Below, piece after piece: positions 14,979-23,206 of a stretch of 39,865 nucleotides of DNA. Below the pieces are notes generated by a model. It made no database searches, was not told the origin of the DNA, and saw only the letters and a program-made list of their open reading frames with translations. The stretch comes from Planctomycetota bacterium (lineage in GTDB: Bacteria; Planctomycetota; OFTM77), in contig JAJDCO010000125.1 in assembly GCA_029260795.1 (NCBI GenBank), forward strand, positions 1 through 39,865, written 5' to 3'. How positions within the stretch are numbered: the stretch's first letter is position 1; every line of letters starts with the position of its first letter. Both the position numbers and the translations under genes were made by a program.

Positions 14979-16778
14979 GTGAAACACATTCGCAACTTCA
15001 GCATCATTGCGCACATCGACCACGGCAAGTCGACGCTGGCCGATCGCCTGCTCCAACGCACGGGCAGTGTGGCCGAACGCGAGTTCCGCGATCAGCTGCT
15101 CGATGACATGGACCTGGAGCGAGAACGGGGCATCACGATCAAGGCCCGCGCGGTGACGATGAAGTACCGGCGAGCTGACGGCGAGTACCAGCTCAATCTC
15201 ATCGACACGCCGGGGCACGTCGATTTCAACTACGAGGTTCTCAAGTCACTCCAAGCGTGTGAAGGCGCGCTGTTGCTGGTGGATGCCGCGCAGGGCATCG
15301 AAGCCCAGACCGTGGCGAACGCCGCTCTGGCCGAAGCAGCACAGCTCACGATCGTTCCGGTGCTCAACAAGGTCGATCTGGCTTCGGCACGATTGGACGA
15401 GGTGTCCGAGGAGATCGAGCAGACGCTTTGCCTCGAGCGAGACGGGATTCTCCACGCGAGCGCGAAGTCCGGGATCGGGATCGACGAGGTGTTGGATGCG
15501 ATCGTGGATCGGATCCCCCCTCCTCAGGGAAATCCGGCAGCGCCCCTGCAAGCCCTCATCTTCGACTCCAGCTACAACGACTACCGCGGGGTCGTCGTCT
15601 ATCTGCGAGTGGTCAGCGGTCGGGTGGCAGTCGGTGACCGCGTGCGGATGCTCCGGGCCGGCCGGACCTATGACGTGGCCGAGGTCGGCCGGTTCCTTCC
15701 CGAGATGAGTGCTTGCTCGTCGCTCGAGTGCGGCGAGGTCGGCTACCTGATCTCGAACATCAAGGAGCTCTCGCACGTCAAGGTGGGCGATACGGTCACG
15801 CTCGAGGAGTGCGCCAAGGAGGTGGTCCCCCTCCCCGGTTTCCGCGAGCCTCGCCCGATGGTCTTCTGCGGGCTGTATCCCGCTTCGACCGGAGACTTCG
15901 AAGCGCTGCGTCGGGCTCTCGATCGCCTCGCCTTGAACGACTCGTCCTTCACCTATCAGCCCGAGACGAGCGATGCATTGGGCTTCGGCTTCCGATGCGG
16001 ATTCCTGGGCGTCCTCCACATGGAGATCGTCCAAGAGCGCCTCGAGCGCGAGAGCGACCTCGATGTCGTCCAGACGGCGCCCAACGTGACTTACGAAATC
16101 GCGACCAACGACGGCGCGACCGTTCGCATCGACAGCCCTGCCAATCTTCCGGACCCGCACCGGATCGAGGAGATTCGAGAGCCGTTCGTGAAGGTCAATC
16201 TCGTCATGCCGGCCGAGTACATCGGAAACATCCTTCCGCTGTGCGAAGAGCGCCGGGGAATCTACGTCTCGACCGAGTACATCAGCGCCAACCGAGTGAT
16301 CCTGCACTACGAGCTACCACTCTCGGAGATCATCTTCGACTTTCATGACAAGCTGAAGTCGGGGACACGCGGCTACGGCACCATGGACTACGAGCTGATC
16401 GGCTACCGATCGAGCCCCTTGGTCAAGCTCCGTATCTTGGTCGGTGGCATGGAGGTCGATGCCCTGTCGATGATCATCCATCGGTCGGCAGCCGAGCGGC
16501 GAGGACGGCGCGTGATCCAGAAGCTTCGTGACGAGATTCCGCGGCACATGTTCGAGGTCCCCCTGCAGGCCGCGATCGGCGGCAAGGTGGTCGCCCGAGA
16601 GACGATCAAGGCGGTTCGGAAGAACGTCACGGCCAAGTGCTATGGCGGCGACATCACCCGCAAGCGCAAGCTCATCGAGAAGCAGAAGGCTGGCAAACGC
16701 CGAATGAAGCAGGTCGGCAACGTCGAGATCCCGCAGAAGGCATTCTTGTCGGTGCTTTCGACCGACGACGCTCGATGA
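14979..16778 (+). CDS. lepA: Elongation factor 4 (LepA)
   Basis: LepA is a ribosome-associated translational GTPase related to EF-G. The 599-aa length is exactly typical. GTPase motifs are present: AHIDHGKST near residue 12, DTPGH near 75 and NKVD near 129. EF-G-like domains follow, then the LepA-specific C-terminal domain (GYGTMDYELIGYRSS, GGKVVARETIKA, KCYGGDITRKRKLIEKQKAGKRRMK). The start is a GTG at 14979 giving MKHIRNFSIIAHIDHGKST, the standard N-terminus. lepB lies 138 nt downstream on the same strand, the classical lepA-lepB order. Confidence 0.98.
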   Translation: MKHIRNFSIIAHIDHGKSTLADRLLQRTGSVAEREFRDQLLDDMDLERERGITIKARAVTMKYRRADGEYQLNLIDTPGHVDFNYEVLKSLQACEGALLLVDAAQGIEAQTVANAALAEAAQLTIVPVLNKVDLASARLDEVSEEIEQTLCLERDGILHASAKSGIGIDEVLDAIVDRIPPPQGNPAAPLQALIFDSSYNDYRGVVVYLRVVSGRVAVGDRVRMLRAGRTYDVAEVGRFLPEMSACSSLECGEVGYLISNIKELSHVKVGDTVTLEECAKEVVPLPGFREPRPMVFCGLYPASTGDFEALRRALDRLALNDSSFTYQPETSDALGFGFRCGFLGVLHMEIVQERLERESDLDVVQTAPNVTYEIATNDGATVRIDSPANLPDPHRIEEIREPFVKVNLVMPAEYIGNILPLCEERRGIYVSTEYISANRVILHYELPLSEIIFDFHDKLKSGTRGYGTMDYELIGYRSSPLVKLRILVGGMEVDALSMIIHRSAAERRGRRVIQKLRDEIPRHMFEVPLQAAIGGKVVARETIKAVRKNVTAKCYGGDITRKRKLIEKQKAGKRRMKQVGNVEIPQKAFLSVLSTDDAR

Positions 16779-16916
16779 GCCCTGGGAAACTCGTGGCCCA
16801 CTCGGTCACGGCCAGTAAGATGTGAAGTCGGCTTCGGCACTTTCGAGGCGGGCTCGGATCGATCGAGCGTGCGGTGGTCGGAGACCCCTCCCCCTTCGAC
16901 AGCGGAATGCAATCGG

Positions 16917-18485
16917 ATGAACTCAGCTCAGAGCGCGTCTCAGAAGGGTGACGAGAGTCGAGGGCGAAACCCGGTCGTTCGAGAGAACATCGAGGCTTTC
17001 GCGATCGCCATCATCATGGCGCTCATTCTCAAGTTCTTCTGCGTCGAGGCCTTCAAGATCCCTACCGGCTCGATGCAGCCGACGCTGATCGGAGCCGATC
17101 GCAACACGCTCATCGACCGGAATGGACGAGAGATCTTCGATCGCATCCTGGTCAACAAGTTCATCTACGATCTCCGTCCACCGGCTCGCTGGGACATCAT
17201 CGTGTTCCAGTACCCGCTCGAGCAATCGAAGAACTACATCAAGCGGCTGATCGGCCTGCCGGGTGAGACCATCGAGATCCGCGACGGCGACGTGTACGTC
17301 GATGGTGAGATCGCGCGAAAGCCGGAGAAAGTCCAGGAAGCCTTGTGGCGTCGCGTCGATGCGCCTCACCCTCGGCAGCCGAACGAGCCCCCCCTCTTCG
17401 CGCAGACGCAGAGTTGGAAGTCGCGGACGGATGACGAGATCCGGACGACCAGCGATGGTGGACTCCGCCTCGAGGCCAAGGACGGCACGACTACGATGCT
17501 CTTCGATCGCCGGATCCTGAACGACTACCTCCACGGTTACGACTCTTCCTACGGAATCGAAACGCGAGTCTTGGAGGACGCCTATGCCGTCGGCGATCTC
17601 CGCCTGGTATTGACGGCGCAGATCGAAGACCGCACGGGCGGCCTGACACTGACCCTCATCGATCGCGAGGACACCTTTCGTGTCTTCCTGGCCGGCTCCG
17701 ATTCGGAGACTCCGAGCTTTATCGACCTCGAGAGCTCTCGCGTCGACGAAGGTGCAGTTCCCCTCTCGGTCGAGACCACGGGAACGGGCTACGAAGCCAA
17801 GCCTGAGAGCGGGCGAGTCGTCCTGAAAGGGCTCCGCTTGCCGACGGGTCAGCCTCGGCGGATCAGCCTCGCTCACGTCGACGATGCACTCGAGCTCCAC
17901 TTCGAGGACTCGCTCGTCTGTCGCGTCCTGCTGGAGCTCCCGCCCCCATCCGAGCCTCGCCGCGTCCAGAGACAGCGCGCCTCTGATCCTAGCCAGTACG
18001 GACGGGAGCGGGAGGTCGCCTTGTATGGGCAGAGTGGGATCGAGATCGGCGTGACGAACAATCGCGCCGTGCTCCACGATGGAGAGCTGTATCGGGACGT
18101 CTACTACACGCGCGTCAGCAGCCGACTCCACGAAAGCATGGGGCACTTCGAGGTTCCCGAAGAGCATTACTTCACTCTGGGTGACAACACCCAGAACAGC
18201 AAGGACGGGCGGCAATGGGAGACCTACACCTACCGCCTGTCCGGTGGCCGCCAGATTCGCGGCGATTTCGTCGACTCGGGACCCGATGAGAACCCGCGGG
18301 CCATTGGACTTCAGACCCAGTTCAAAGACGTGTTCGGTGAGACGCACGTGTTCGTTCACACGGACATCGTGGAGGGGCCCATTCACGAGGTGGCCCCTTT
18401 CATTCCGGCTCGATTCGTCCTGGGGCAGGCATTCTTCGTTTTCTGGCCCCTGTTCTCACCGTTCCGGATGCGGTTCTTGAACTAG
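16917..18485 (+). CDS. lepB: Signal peptidase I with a large internal insert
   Basis: This inner-membrane protease removes signal peptides from exported proteins. One N-terminal membrane helix (about 26-43) precedes the catalytic Ser52 in IPTGSMQPTL; the general-base Lys is Lys109 in NYIKRLIGLPGE. The last conserved box, GDNTQNSKDGR, does not appear until residue 422. About 300 residues lie between these boxes, where most bacterial enzymes have far fewer. The insert (about 120-415) is rich in strand-like stretches such as LRLVLTAQIEDRTGGLTLTLID and ISLAHVDDALELHFED, suggesting a beta-sandwich domain. Length is 522 aa against about 320 for E. coli. A second hydrophobic segment ends the protein. 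The ATG at 16917 is used; an in-frame ATG 16 codons upstream is less likely. Confidence 0.93.
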   Translation: MNSAQSASQKGDESRGRNPVVRENIEAFAIAIIMALILKFFCVEAFKIPTGSMQPTLIGADRNTLIDRNGREIFDRILVNKFIYDLRPPARWDIIVFQYPLEQSKNYIKRLIGLPGETIEIRDGDVYVDGEIARKPEKVQEALWRRVDAPHPRQPNEPPLFAQTQSWKSRTDDEIRTTSDGGLRLEAKDGTTTMLFDRRILNDYLHGYDSSYGIETRVLEDAYAVGDLRLVLTAQIEDRTGGLTLTLIDREDTFRVFLAGSDSETPSFIDLESSRVDEGAVPLSVETTGTGYEAKPESGRVVLKGLRLPTGQPRRISLAHVDDALELHFEDSLVCRVLLELPPPSEPRRVQRQRASDPSQYGREREVALYGQSGIEIGVTNNRAVLHDGELYRDVYYTRVSSRLHESMGHFEVPEEHYFTLGDNTQNSKDGRQWETYTYRLSGGRQIRGDFVDSGPDENPRAIGLQTQFKDVFGETHVFVHTDIVEGPIHEVAPFIPARFVLGQAFFVFWPLFSPFRMRFLN

Positions 18486-18519
18486 GCGAAATGGATCGCC
18501 GACACGACGGACATCGGGT

Positions 18520-18528
18520 TTTTCCACA
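18520..18528 (+). promoter_or_regulatory. DnaA-box-like 9-mer (one mismatch)
   Basis: TTTTCCACA differs from the consensus TTATCCACA at one base and is a form known to bind DnaA in some bacteria. It lies 35 nt after the lepB stop codon. Confidence 0.3.
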
Positions 18529-18761
18529 TTTTCCAGACTCGAGAGTTGACTTGACGACCGGACGATTGGCGCGACGACGGGCTCGATCTCAATGGAGGGC
18601 TCCTGTTGATCCCGAGATGGGATTCCATACAAAAGACCTGCATTGACAACAGCTTATGAGGCGTACGGGACAGGGACTTCAACGGTGGCTCACCAAGACG
18701 GGACTCGACGCCCGTCTCGAATCGCTCCGAGCCTGGCGGCGTCTCGCGATCCATCCACGAC

Positions 18762-18770
18762 TTATCCACA
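18762..18770 (+). promoter_or_regulatory. Perfect DnaA box TTATCCACA
   Basis: An exact copy of the strong DnaA-binding 9-mer lies 17 nt upstream of the lptB start codon, in the same orientation as the site at 18520. An exact match is not expected often in 40 kb of such GC-rich sequence. Confidence 0.4.
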
Positions 18771-18786
18771 CGCAAGGACCGCCCGG

Positions 18787-19509
18787 ATGGCTCTCCTGAA
18801 AGCCGACAACCTGGTCAAGGTCTACGGCAAGAGAACGGTCGTGAACGGGGTGACCTTCGAGGTCTACCCGGGCGAGATCGTCGGACTGCTGGGTCCGAAC
18901 GGCGCTGGAAAGACGACGTCATTCCGGATGACGGTCGGAATGGTGCGTCCGACGGACGGCAAGGTGTTCTTCAAGTCGACGGACATCACTCGACTCCCGA
19001 TGTATCTGCGGGCACGCCAGGGGATGGGTTACCTCTCGCAGGAGACGTCGATCTTCCGTCGCTTGACGGTCGAGCAGAACATCATGGCGATCCTCGAGAC
19101 GCAGAAGATCTCCCGGCGTGAACGGCGGCCGCGAGCGGAGGCGGCTCTGGAGGAGCTCGAGCTGACTCGATTGGCCAAGAACCGGGCGGACACGCTCTCG
19201 GGCGGCGAGCGACGCCGATTGGAGATCACTCGGGCCCTGGTGAGCAACCCGGCCCTGCTTCTCCTCGACGAGCCGTTCGCCGGCGTCGACCCCATCGCGG
19301 TCCAGGACATCCAGGGGATCGTCAACTCTCTGAAGGAGAGGGGAATCGGAGTTCTCCTCACGGATCACAACGTCCGCGAGACGCTCGCGATCACGGACCG
19401 CTCTTATATCATCAGCCATGGCCAGATCTTGAAGCAAGGGCCTCCCGAGGAGCTGATCCACGATCCCGAAGTGCGACGCGTGTACTTGGGCGAGAACTTC
19501 GAGATTTGA
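18787..19509 (+). CDS. lptB: LPS export ABC transporter ATP-binding protein LptB
   Basis: LptB powers extraction of lipopolysaccharide from the inner membrane with LptFG. The 240-aa length is typical. Walker A is GPNGAGKTT near residue 38; the Q-loop region reads GMGYLSQETSIFRRLTVEQN, diagnostic of LptB; the signature LSGGERRRLEI and Walker B LLLLDEPFAGVDPIAV follow. The switch His is in LLTDHNVRETL. The ATG at 18787 has AAGGA 8 nt upstream; the frame is open further upstream but that part is not conserved. Presence of lptB implies an LPS-type outer membrane. The common neighbours lptA, lptC and rpoN are absent here. Confidence 0.96.
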   Translation: MALLKADNLVKVYGKRTVVNGVTFEVYPGEIVGLLGPNGAGKTTSFRMTVGMVRPTDGKVFFKSTDITRLPMYLRARQGMGYLSQETSIFRRLTVEQNIMAILETQKISRRERRPRAEAALEELELTRLAKNRADTLSGGERRRLEITRALVSNPALLLLDEPFAGVDPIAVQDIQGIVNSLKERGIGVLLTDHNVRETLAITDRSYIISHGQILKQGPPEELIHDPEVRRVYLGENFEI

Positions 19510-19733
19510 GCGCGGGCGGGATGCTTCCCCGCGGTGCGAGAAGCTCGAATCGGCCCGGGATCACGAGTCAAAATACTCGAAGCCCGTCGTTTCGCTGCAC
19601 GGGTCGGGCTGATAACATGCCCGTTTTTCCCACGGCCGACGCGGGGCTTCCCGGCCGAGTCCCGAGCGCTCGCGCTCCTTCGCGAGCCCTTCAGCCTTTC
19701 CCATCGACCAACGCAACGGGAGAGCATCCTGCC

Positions 19734-20486
19734 ATGAACTTCGTGGTGTGCATCAAGCGCGTCCCCGATACCGAGGCGCGTATCAAGATCGCCGCCGATG
19801 GCAAGTCCATCGACCCAACCGGCGTCCAGTTCATTCCCAGCCCCTATGACGAGTTCGCCATCGAAGCAGCGCTCCTCCAGAAGGAGAAAGCCGGCGCTGG
19901 CGAGGTCATCGCCGTCTGTCTGGGACCGGCGGAAGCTTCGGGCGAGCTCCGGAAGTGCCTGGCAATGGGCGCCGACCGAGCAATCCACCTGAAAGACGCG
20001 CACGCGCACCGCGATCCGGCCTCGACGGCCGCGATCTTGGCGAAGGCCATCGGAGATCTGTCGCCCCGCATGGTCTTCTTCGGGAAGTCGTCGGCCGATC
20101 ACGGGAACAGTCAAGTCGGCGTCCAGGTGGCCGAACGCCTCGGCCTTCCCTCGGTGAGCGAAATCGTGACGCTCGAGGTGGAAGGCGACACGGCCAAGGC
20201 CCACCGCGAGATCGAAGGCGGCGTCGAGATCGTCTCGACCAGTATCCCGGCCGTCTTCACGGCTCAGAAGGGCCTCAACAAGCCTCGCAAGGCCTCGCTC
20301 AAAGGAATCATGGCTGCCAAGAAGAAGACCATCGAGGAGCTCGCCTACGACGAGGCTCCAGAAGGTCTGGAGATCGTTTCGCTCGACCCTCCGCCGGAGC
20401 GTCAAGCCGGTCGCATCGTCGGTGAAGGCGCCGACGCCGTCCCCGAGCTCGTCCGGCTGCTTCGGGAAGAAGCCAAAGTCATCTAA
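19734..20486 (+). CDS. etfB: Electron transfer flavoprotein beta subunit
   Basis: ETF takes electrons from acyl-CoA dehydrogenases and other flavoenzymes and hands them to ETF-quinone oxidoreductase. The 250-aa product begins MNFVVCIKRVPDTEARIKI, the typical EtfB start, and contains FIPSPYDEFAIEAALLQKE, the AMP-binding region with VFFGKSSADHGNSQVGVQVAERLGLP, and the adaptor loop near KPRKASLKGIMAAKKKTI that docks partner enzymes. The ATG at 19734 has GGGAGA about 10 nt upstream. etfA follows 35 nt later, the usual order. Confidence 0.97.
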   Translation: MNFVVCIKRVPDTEARIKIAADGKSIDPTGVQFIPSPYDEFAIEAALLQKEKAGAGEVIAVCLGPAEASGELRKCLAMGADRAIHLKDAHAHRDPASTAAILAKAIGDLSPRMVFFGKSSADHGNSQVGVQVAERLGLPSVSEIVTLEVEGDTAKAHREIEGGVEIVSTSIPAVFTAQKGLNKPRKASLKGIMAAKKKTIEELAYDEAPEGLEIVSLDPPPERQAGRIVGEGADAVPELVRLLREEAKVI

Positions 20487-20521
20487 GGTCCTCGAGAGAA
20501 ACGAACAGGAGATTGAGAAGC

Positions 20522-21490
20522 ATGGGAACCGGAGTCCTGGCGTTCGCCGAGCAACGAAACGGCGAGCTGAAGAAGACGGCCTTCGAGGTCACGGGCCTGG
20601 CTCGACGATTGGCCGGCGAGCTGGGTGGCGAAGCGACGGTCGTGGTGGTCGGGTCTGGTGTGGACGGCTTGGCAGGCGAGCTCGCCGCTCACGGCGCTCA
20701 GAAGGTGATCGTCGTCGATCAGCCCGAGCTCGCTGAATACTCGGCCGAAGGATATGCGGCCGCGATTGAAGCAGCGGTCAAGAGCGTTGACCCGGCGGCA
20801 GTCATTCTCGCGGCGACGGCGATGGGTAAGGACCTCGGTCCCCGCGCCGCTGCACGCCTGAACACTTCCCTCGCGAGTGAAGTCACGGAGGTGAGTGTCG
20901 AAGGCGGTGCCCTGCAGGTCCGCCGGCCGGTCTACTCGGGCAAGGCGATCGCCACCCTGAAGTTCAACGCGGCACTCCCGATGATCTCGGTGCGTCCGAC
21001 GATCTTCGCCGCGCCCGAGCGCTCGGAGGCTGACGCCCCCACCGAGAAGCTGACGGTGGCGGATCTCACGATCCGAGCGGTCGTCGAGGAGATCCAAAAG
21101 GCGCAGGGTGACCAGGTCGAGCTGACGGAGGCGACGATCGTGGTCTCCGGTGGTCGCGGCCTCAAGGGACCCGAGAACTGGCATCTGGTCGAAGACCTCG
21201 CCGAAGCTCTCGGCGCAGCTCGCGGCGCGTCCCGGGCGGTGGTCGACGCTGGCTGGCGCCCCCACGCAGAGCAGGTCGGTCAGACGGGCAAGGTCGTCTC
21301 GCCTCAGCTCTACATCGCGATCGGGATCTCCGGTGCGATCCAGCACTTGGCGGGGATGACCTCCTCGGGGACTATCGTCGCGATCAACAGGGACGCCGAC
21401 GCACCCATCCACAAGGTAGCGACCTACTCGATCGTCGGAGACGCCTTCGAGGTCGTGCCTCGCCTCATCGAAGAGATCAAGAAAGGCTGA
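20522..21490 (+). CDS. etfA: Electron transfer flavoprotein alpha subunit
   Basis: This is the FAD-carrying partner of EtfB. The 322-aa product has the N-terminal Rossmann-like half and the diagnostic C-terminal FAD domain: VVSGGRGLKGPENW, RAVVDAGWRP, the GQTGKVVSPQLYIAIGISGAIQHLAGM stretch, and IVAINRDADAPIHKVATYSIVGDAFEVVPRL. The ATG at 20522 is chosen with GGAG about 10 nt upstream; a TTG at 20513 is too close to that site. Together with etfB it forms a two-gene unit followed by a hairpin at 21512-21531. Confidence 0.97.
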   Translation: MGTGVLAFAEQRNGELKKTAFEVTGLARRLAGELGGEATVVVVGSGVDGLAGELAAHGAQKVIVVDQPELAEYSAEGYAAAIEAAVKSVDPAAVILAATAMGKDLGPRAAARLNTSLASEVTEVSVEGGALQVRRPVYSGKAIATLKFNAALPMISVRPTIFAAPERSEADAPTEKLTVADLTIRAVVEEIQKAQGDQVELTEATIVVSGGRGLKGPENWHLVEDLAEALGAARGASRAVVDAGWRPHAEQVGQTGKVVSPQLYIAIGISGAIQHLAGMTSSGTIVAINRDADAPIHKVATYSIVGDAFEVVPRLIEEIKKG

Positions 21491-21511
21491 CGCCAAGACC
21501 CGCCCGCACGA

Positions 21512-21531
21512 GGGCCGGTGCAAGCCGGCCC
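21512..21531 (+). terminator. Hairpin after etfA
   Basis: A perfect 7-bp inverted repeat, GGGCCGG (21512-21518) and CCGGCCC (21525-21531), with a 6-nt loop lies 21 nt after the etfA stop. No T-run follows, so it may terminate weakly or protect the 3' end of the etfBA mRNA. Confidence 0.4.
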
Positions 21532-21661
21532 GACCGCCCCATCCTTCCCTTCTCGGCTTCCTCCCTTCTCCTCCAACCCACCTTCGATCTGCCCGACACC
21601 CTCAGCCCGACGAGCCTGGACCTCCACCGTGGTCGAGTCGACCTCCGGAGCATACGCGCCG

Positions 21662-21688
21662 TGAACATTCGCGCTCGACTGAACATTC
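21662..21688 (+). repeat. Two TGAACATTC direct repeats, 18 bp apart
   Basis: Identical 9-mers at 21662-21670 and 21680-21688. Repeats at this spacing just upstream of an apparent transcription unit could be binding sites for a regulator, or chance. Confidence 0.35.
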
Positions 21689-21689
21689 T

Positions 21690-21888
21690 GCCACCAGGGG
21701 TTTTGGGCCAAAAGGGATGTGAGTGACCGGACGATAGGTGGGTGTCAGAAGGAGCAGAGGATGAACACAAAAGCCTAGTGAAGGATGTCTGGTGCCGGGC
21801 TCGATACCGCCCTCACCGTTCTTGCCCCACAGCTCGCCACCAGCATTTTGGAGCCGCGTCGACCCAGGTCGACGCGGCTTCTCTTTTT
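21690..21888 (+). ncRNA. Possible small RNA unit ending in a strong terminator
   Basis: A strong terminator at 21852-21888 has no gene within 360 nt upstream, and the prfB promoter lies after it, so it must end some other transcript. The stretch before it is structured: GGTG-cc-GGGC (21791-21800) pairs with GCCC-t-CACC (21809-21817), and GGTGG at 21739-21743 can pair with CCACC at 21837-21841. The 5' boundary is a guess. I could not match it to 6S RNA, SRP RNA, tmRNA or RNase P. It may equally be a long 3' untranslated part of the etfBA mRNA. Confidence 0.3.
21852..21888 (+). terminator. Strong intrinsic terminator
   Basis: AGCCGCGTCGAC (21852-21863) pairs perfectly with GTCGACGCGGCT (21868-21879) around a 4-nt loop, and the stem is followed by TCTCTTTTT. 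This is the strongest terminator in the window on the plus strand. It isolates prfB from upstream transcription. Confidence 0.85.
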
Positions 21889-21971
21889 CGAGCTCTGCGA
21901 GCCTTCCGAATCGGCGGTCGCGTCGCGATCAGGCCTTCGTGATCGAAGGGCCCACCCGGAAGCGGGCCTGT

Positions 21972-22000
21972 TTGCATCGCCCTCGGGCTTTCCCTATACT
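21972..22000 (+). promoter_or_regulatory. Sigma-70-type promoter for prfB
   Basis: TTGCAT (21972-21977), a 17-nt spacer, then TATACT (21995-22000). The -10 box is one base off consensus and spacing is optimal. It lies 32 nt before the prfB ATG at 22033 and after the terminator at 21852, which supports that start. Confidence 0.65.
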
Positions 22001-22032
22001 CCGCGCTTTTCCCAGCGGTCGAGGAGCGCAAG

Positions 22033-23152
22033 ATGTTTCCAGAGTTCGAGGATCGTCTCGAGAAGATGCGCAAGCGTGTGTCCCGTCTCTTGGTGTCTCT
22101 TTGAGTACGACAAGAGTCGAGACCGCGTCCTCGAGATCGAGCAGGCGATGGCGGAGCCTGGGTTCTGGGACGATCCGGACCGCTCAGCCGAGCTGATCGG
22201 TGAGCTGAAGTCCAAGAAGGCCATCGTCGAGCCGCTGAAGAAGATCCGGAGTCGATGTGACGACGTGAAGACGCTGCTCGAGATGGCGTCCGAGGAGGAG
22301 GACGAGTCTGTCGGCGGCGAGATCGAGTCGGAGATCGGAGCCGCCGAGGAAGACCTCGACCAAGTCGAGTTCCTCAAGATGCTCTCGGGTCCTCACGACC
22401 GCTTAAATGCCTACGTCAGCATCCATGCCGGAGCCGGCGGAACCGAGGCCTGCGACTGGGTCTCGATGCTTCTGCGCTTGTATCTCCGCTGGACGGAACG
22501 GAAGGGCTTCAAGACCGAAGAGCTCGACATGCTGCCGGGCGAAGAGGCCGGGATCAAGTCGGTCACGATTCTCGTGAAGGGCGAGTGGGCCTACGGCTAC
22601 CTCAAGGCCGAGATGGGAGTGCATCGTCTGGTCCGCATCTCGCCGTTCGACTCGGCCAAGCGCCGACAGACGTCCTTCGGCTCGGTCGACGTGATTCCGG
22701 AGTTCGAGGACGACGTCAGCGTCGAGATCAATGAGAAGGAACTTCGGATCGACACCTACCGAGCCGGTGGCGCGGGCGGCCAGCACGTCAACATGACGGA
22801 CTCGGCGGTTCGAATCACCCACCTGCCGACCAACGTGGTCGTGCAATGCCAAAACGAGCGGTCGCAGCACAAGAACAAGGCCTCGGCCATGAAGGTGCTG
22901 AAGGCGCGGCTGTTCCAGCTCGAAGAGCAGAAGCGGCGCGACCAGATCGAGAAGATGTCGGGCGAGAAAGGCGACATCGCCTTTGGAAGCCAGATTCGCT
23001 CCTACACGTTGCAGCCATACACTCTGGTGAAAGATCATCGTACCGGTGTGGATATCGGCGACGTACAGTCGGTGCTCGACGGCAACATCGATCCCTTCAT
23101 CAAGGCCTTTCTCATCGGCGTCCGCAAGGGTGACAAGTCCGACGACGATTGA
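22033..23152 (+). CDS. prfB: Peptide chain release factor 2, expressed by programmed +1 frameshift
   Basis: RF2 recognises UAA and UGA stop codons and triggers peptide release. Translation from the ATG at 22033 gives 23 residues (MFPEFEDRLEKM...LVSL) and meets an in-frame TGA at 22102-22104. A +1 shift at CTT (22099-22101), skipping T22102, continues as EYDKSRDRVLEIEQAM and runs to 23152, giving 372 aa, the usual RF2 length. Below the shift, SPF (in RISPFDSAKRR) is the RF2 stop-codon-reading tripeptide, and GGQ is in RAGGAGGQHVNMTDSAV. The downstream frame alone has no start giving a full N-terminus, so the two-part reading is needed. The promoter at 21972-22000 fits this start. Confidence 0.95.
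22093..22104 (+). other. prfB programmed frameshift site
   Basis: The site reads GGTG-TCT-CTT-TGA-G. In known prfB genes a Shine-Dalgarno-like AGGGGG sits 3 nt before the CTT slip codon and the stop is followed by C (TGAC). Here the upstream element is shortened to GGTG, at the correct 3-nt spacing, and the stop is followed by G. The slip codon CTT and the in-frame TGA are conserved, so RF2 autoregulation is very likely. Confidence 0.9.
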
Positions 23153-23161
23153 GTCGAACCG

Positions 23162-23192
23162 GGCCGCGACCGCTCACCGGGTCGCGGGCCCC
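23162..23192 (+). terminator. Hairpin between prfB and purH
   Basis: GGGCCGCGACC and GGTCGCGGGCCC form a long GC-rich stem (one bulged G) around a short loop, starting about 10 nt after the prfB stop and ending just before the purH ribosome binding site. There is no T-run. It may separate the two cistrons or stabilise the mRNA rather than terminate. Confidence 0.4.
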
Positions 23193-23206
23193 TATCGGAG
23201 GCGACC

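Larger units (their letters stand above)
18486..18786. other. lepB-lptB intergenic region with DnaA-box-like sites
   Basis: The 301-nt gap holds TTTTCCACA at 18520-18528 (one mismatch to the DnaA box) and a perfect TTATCCACA at 18762-18770, both on the plus strand. Between them, roughly 18590-18660 is noticeably AT-richer than its surroundings and contains TTGACA at 18643-18648, though without a matching -10 box. No gene was seen. It may be a DnaA-controlled promoter region, or part of an origin-type or titration site. Confidence 0.4.
21491..22032. other. Region between etfA and prfB: no gene, several signals
   Basis: There is no believable protein-coding gene in these 540 nt. They contain a hairpin after etfA, two TGAACATTC repeats, a structured stretch ending in a strong intrinsic terminator, and the prfB promoter; each has its own entry. 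Confidence 0.6.

Noticed and set aside
16923..18386. Long open frame on the minus strand across lepB (about 490 codons)
   Set aside because: It lies antisense to a clear signal peptidase gene; GC-rich codons create such shadow frames, and no family pattern is visible.
19590..19618. Possible promoter upstream of etfB (TTTCGC, 17 nt, TAACAT)
   Set aside because: The -35 match is too poor to call.
21690..21888. 6S RNA, SRP RNA, tmRNA or RNase P RNA in the etfA-prfB gap
   Set aside because: None of the diagnostic cores was found; the unit is left as an unclassified candidate.
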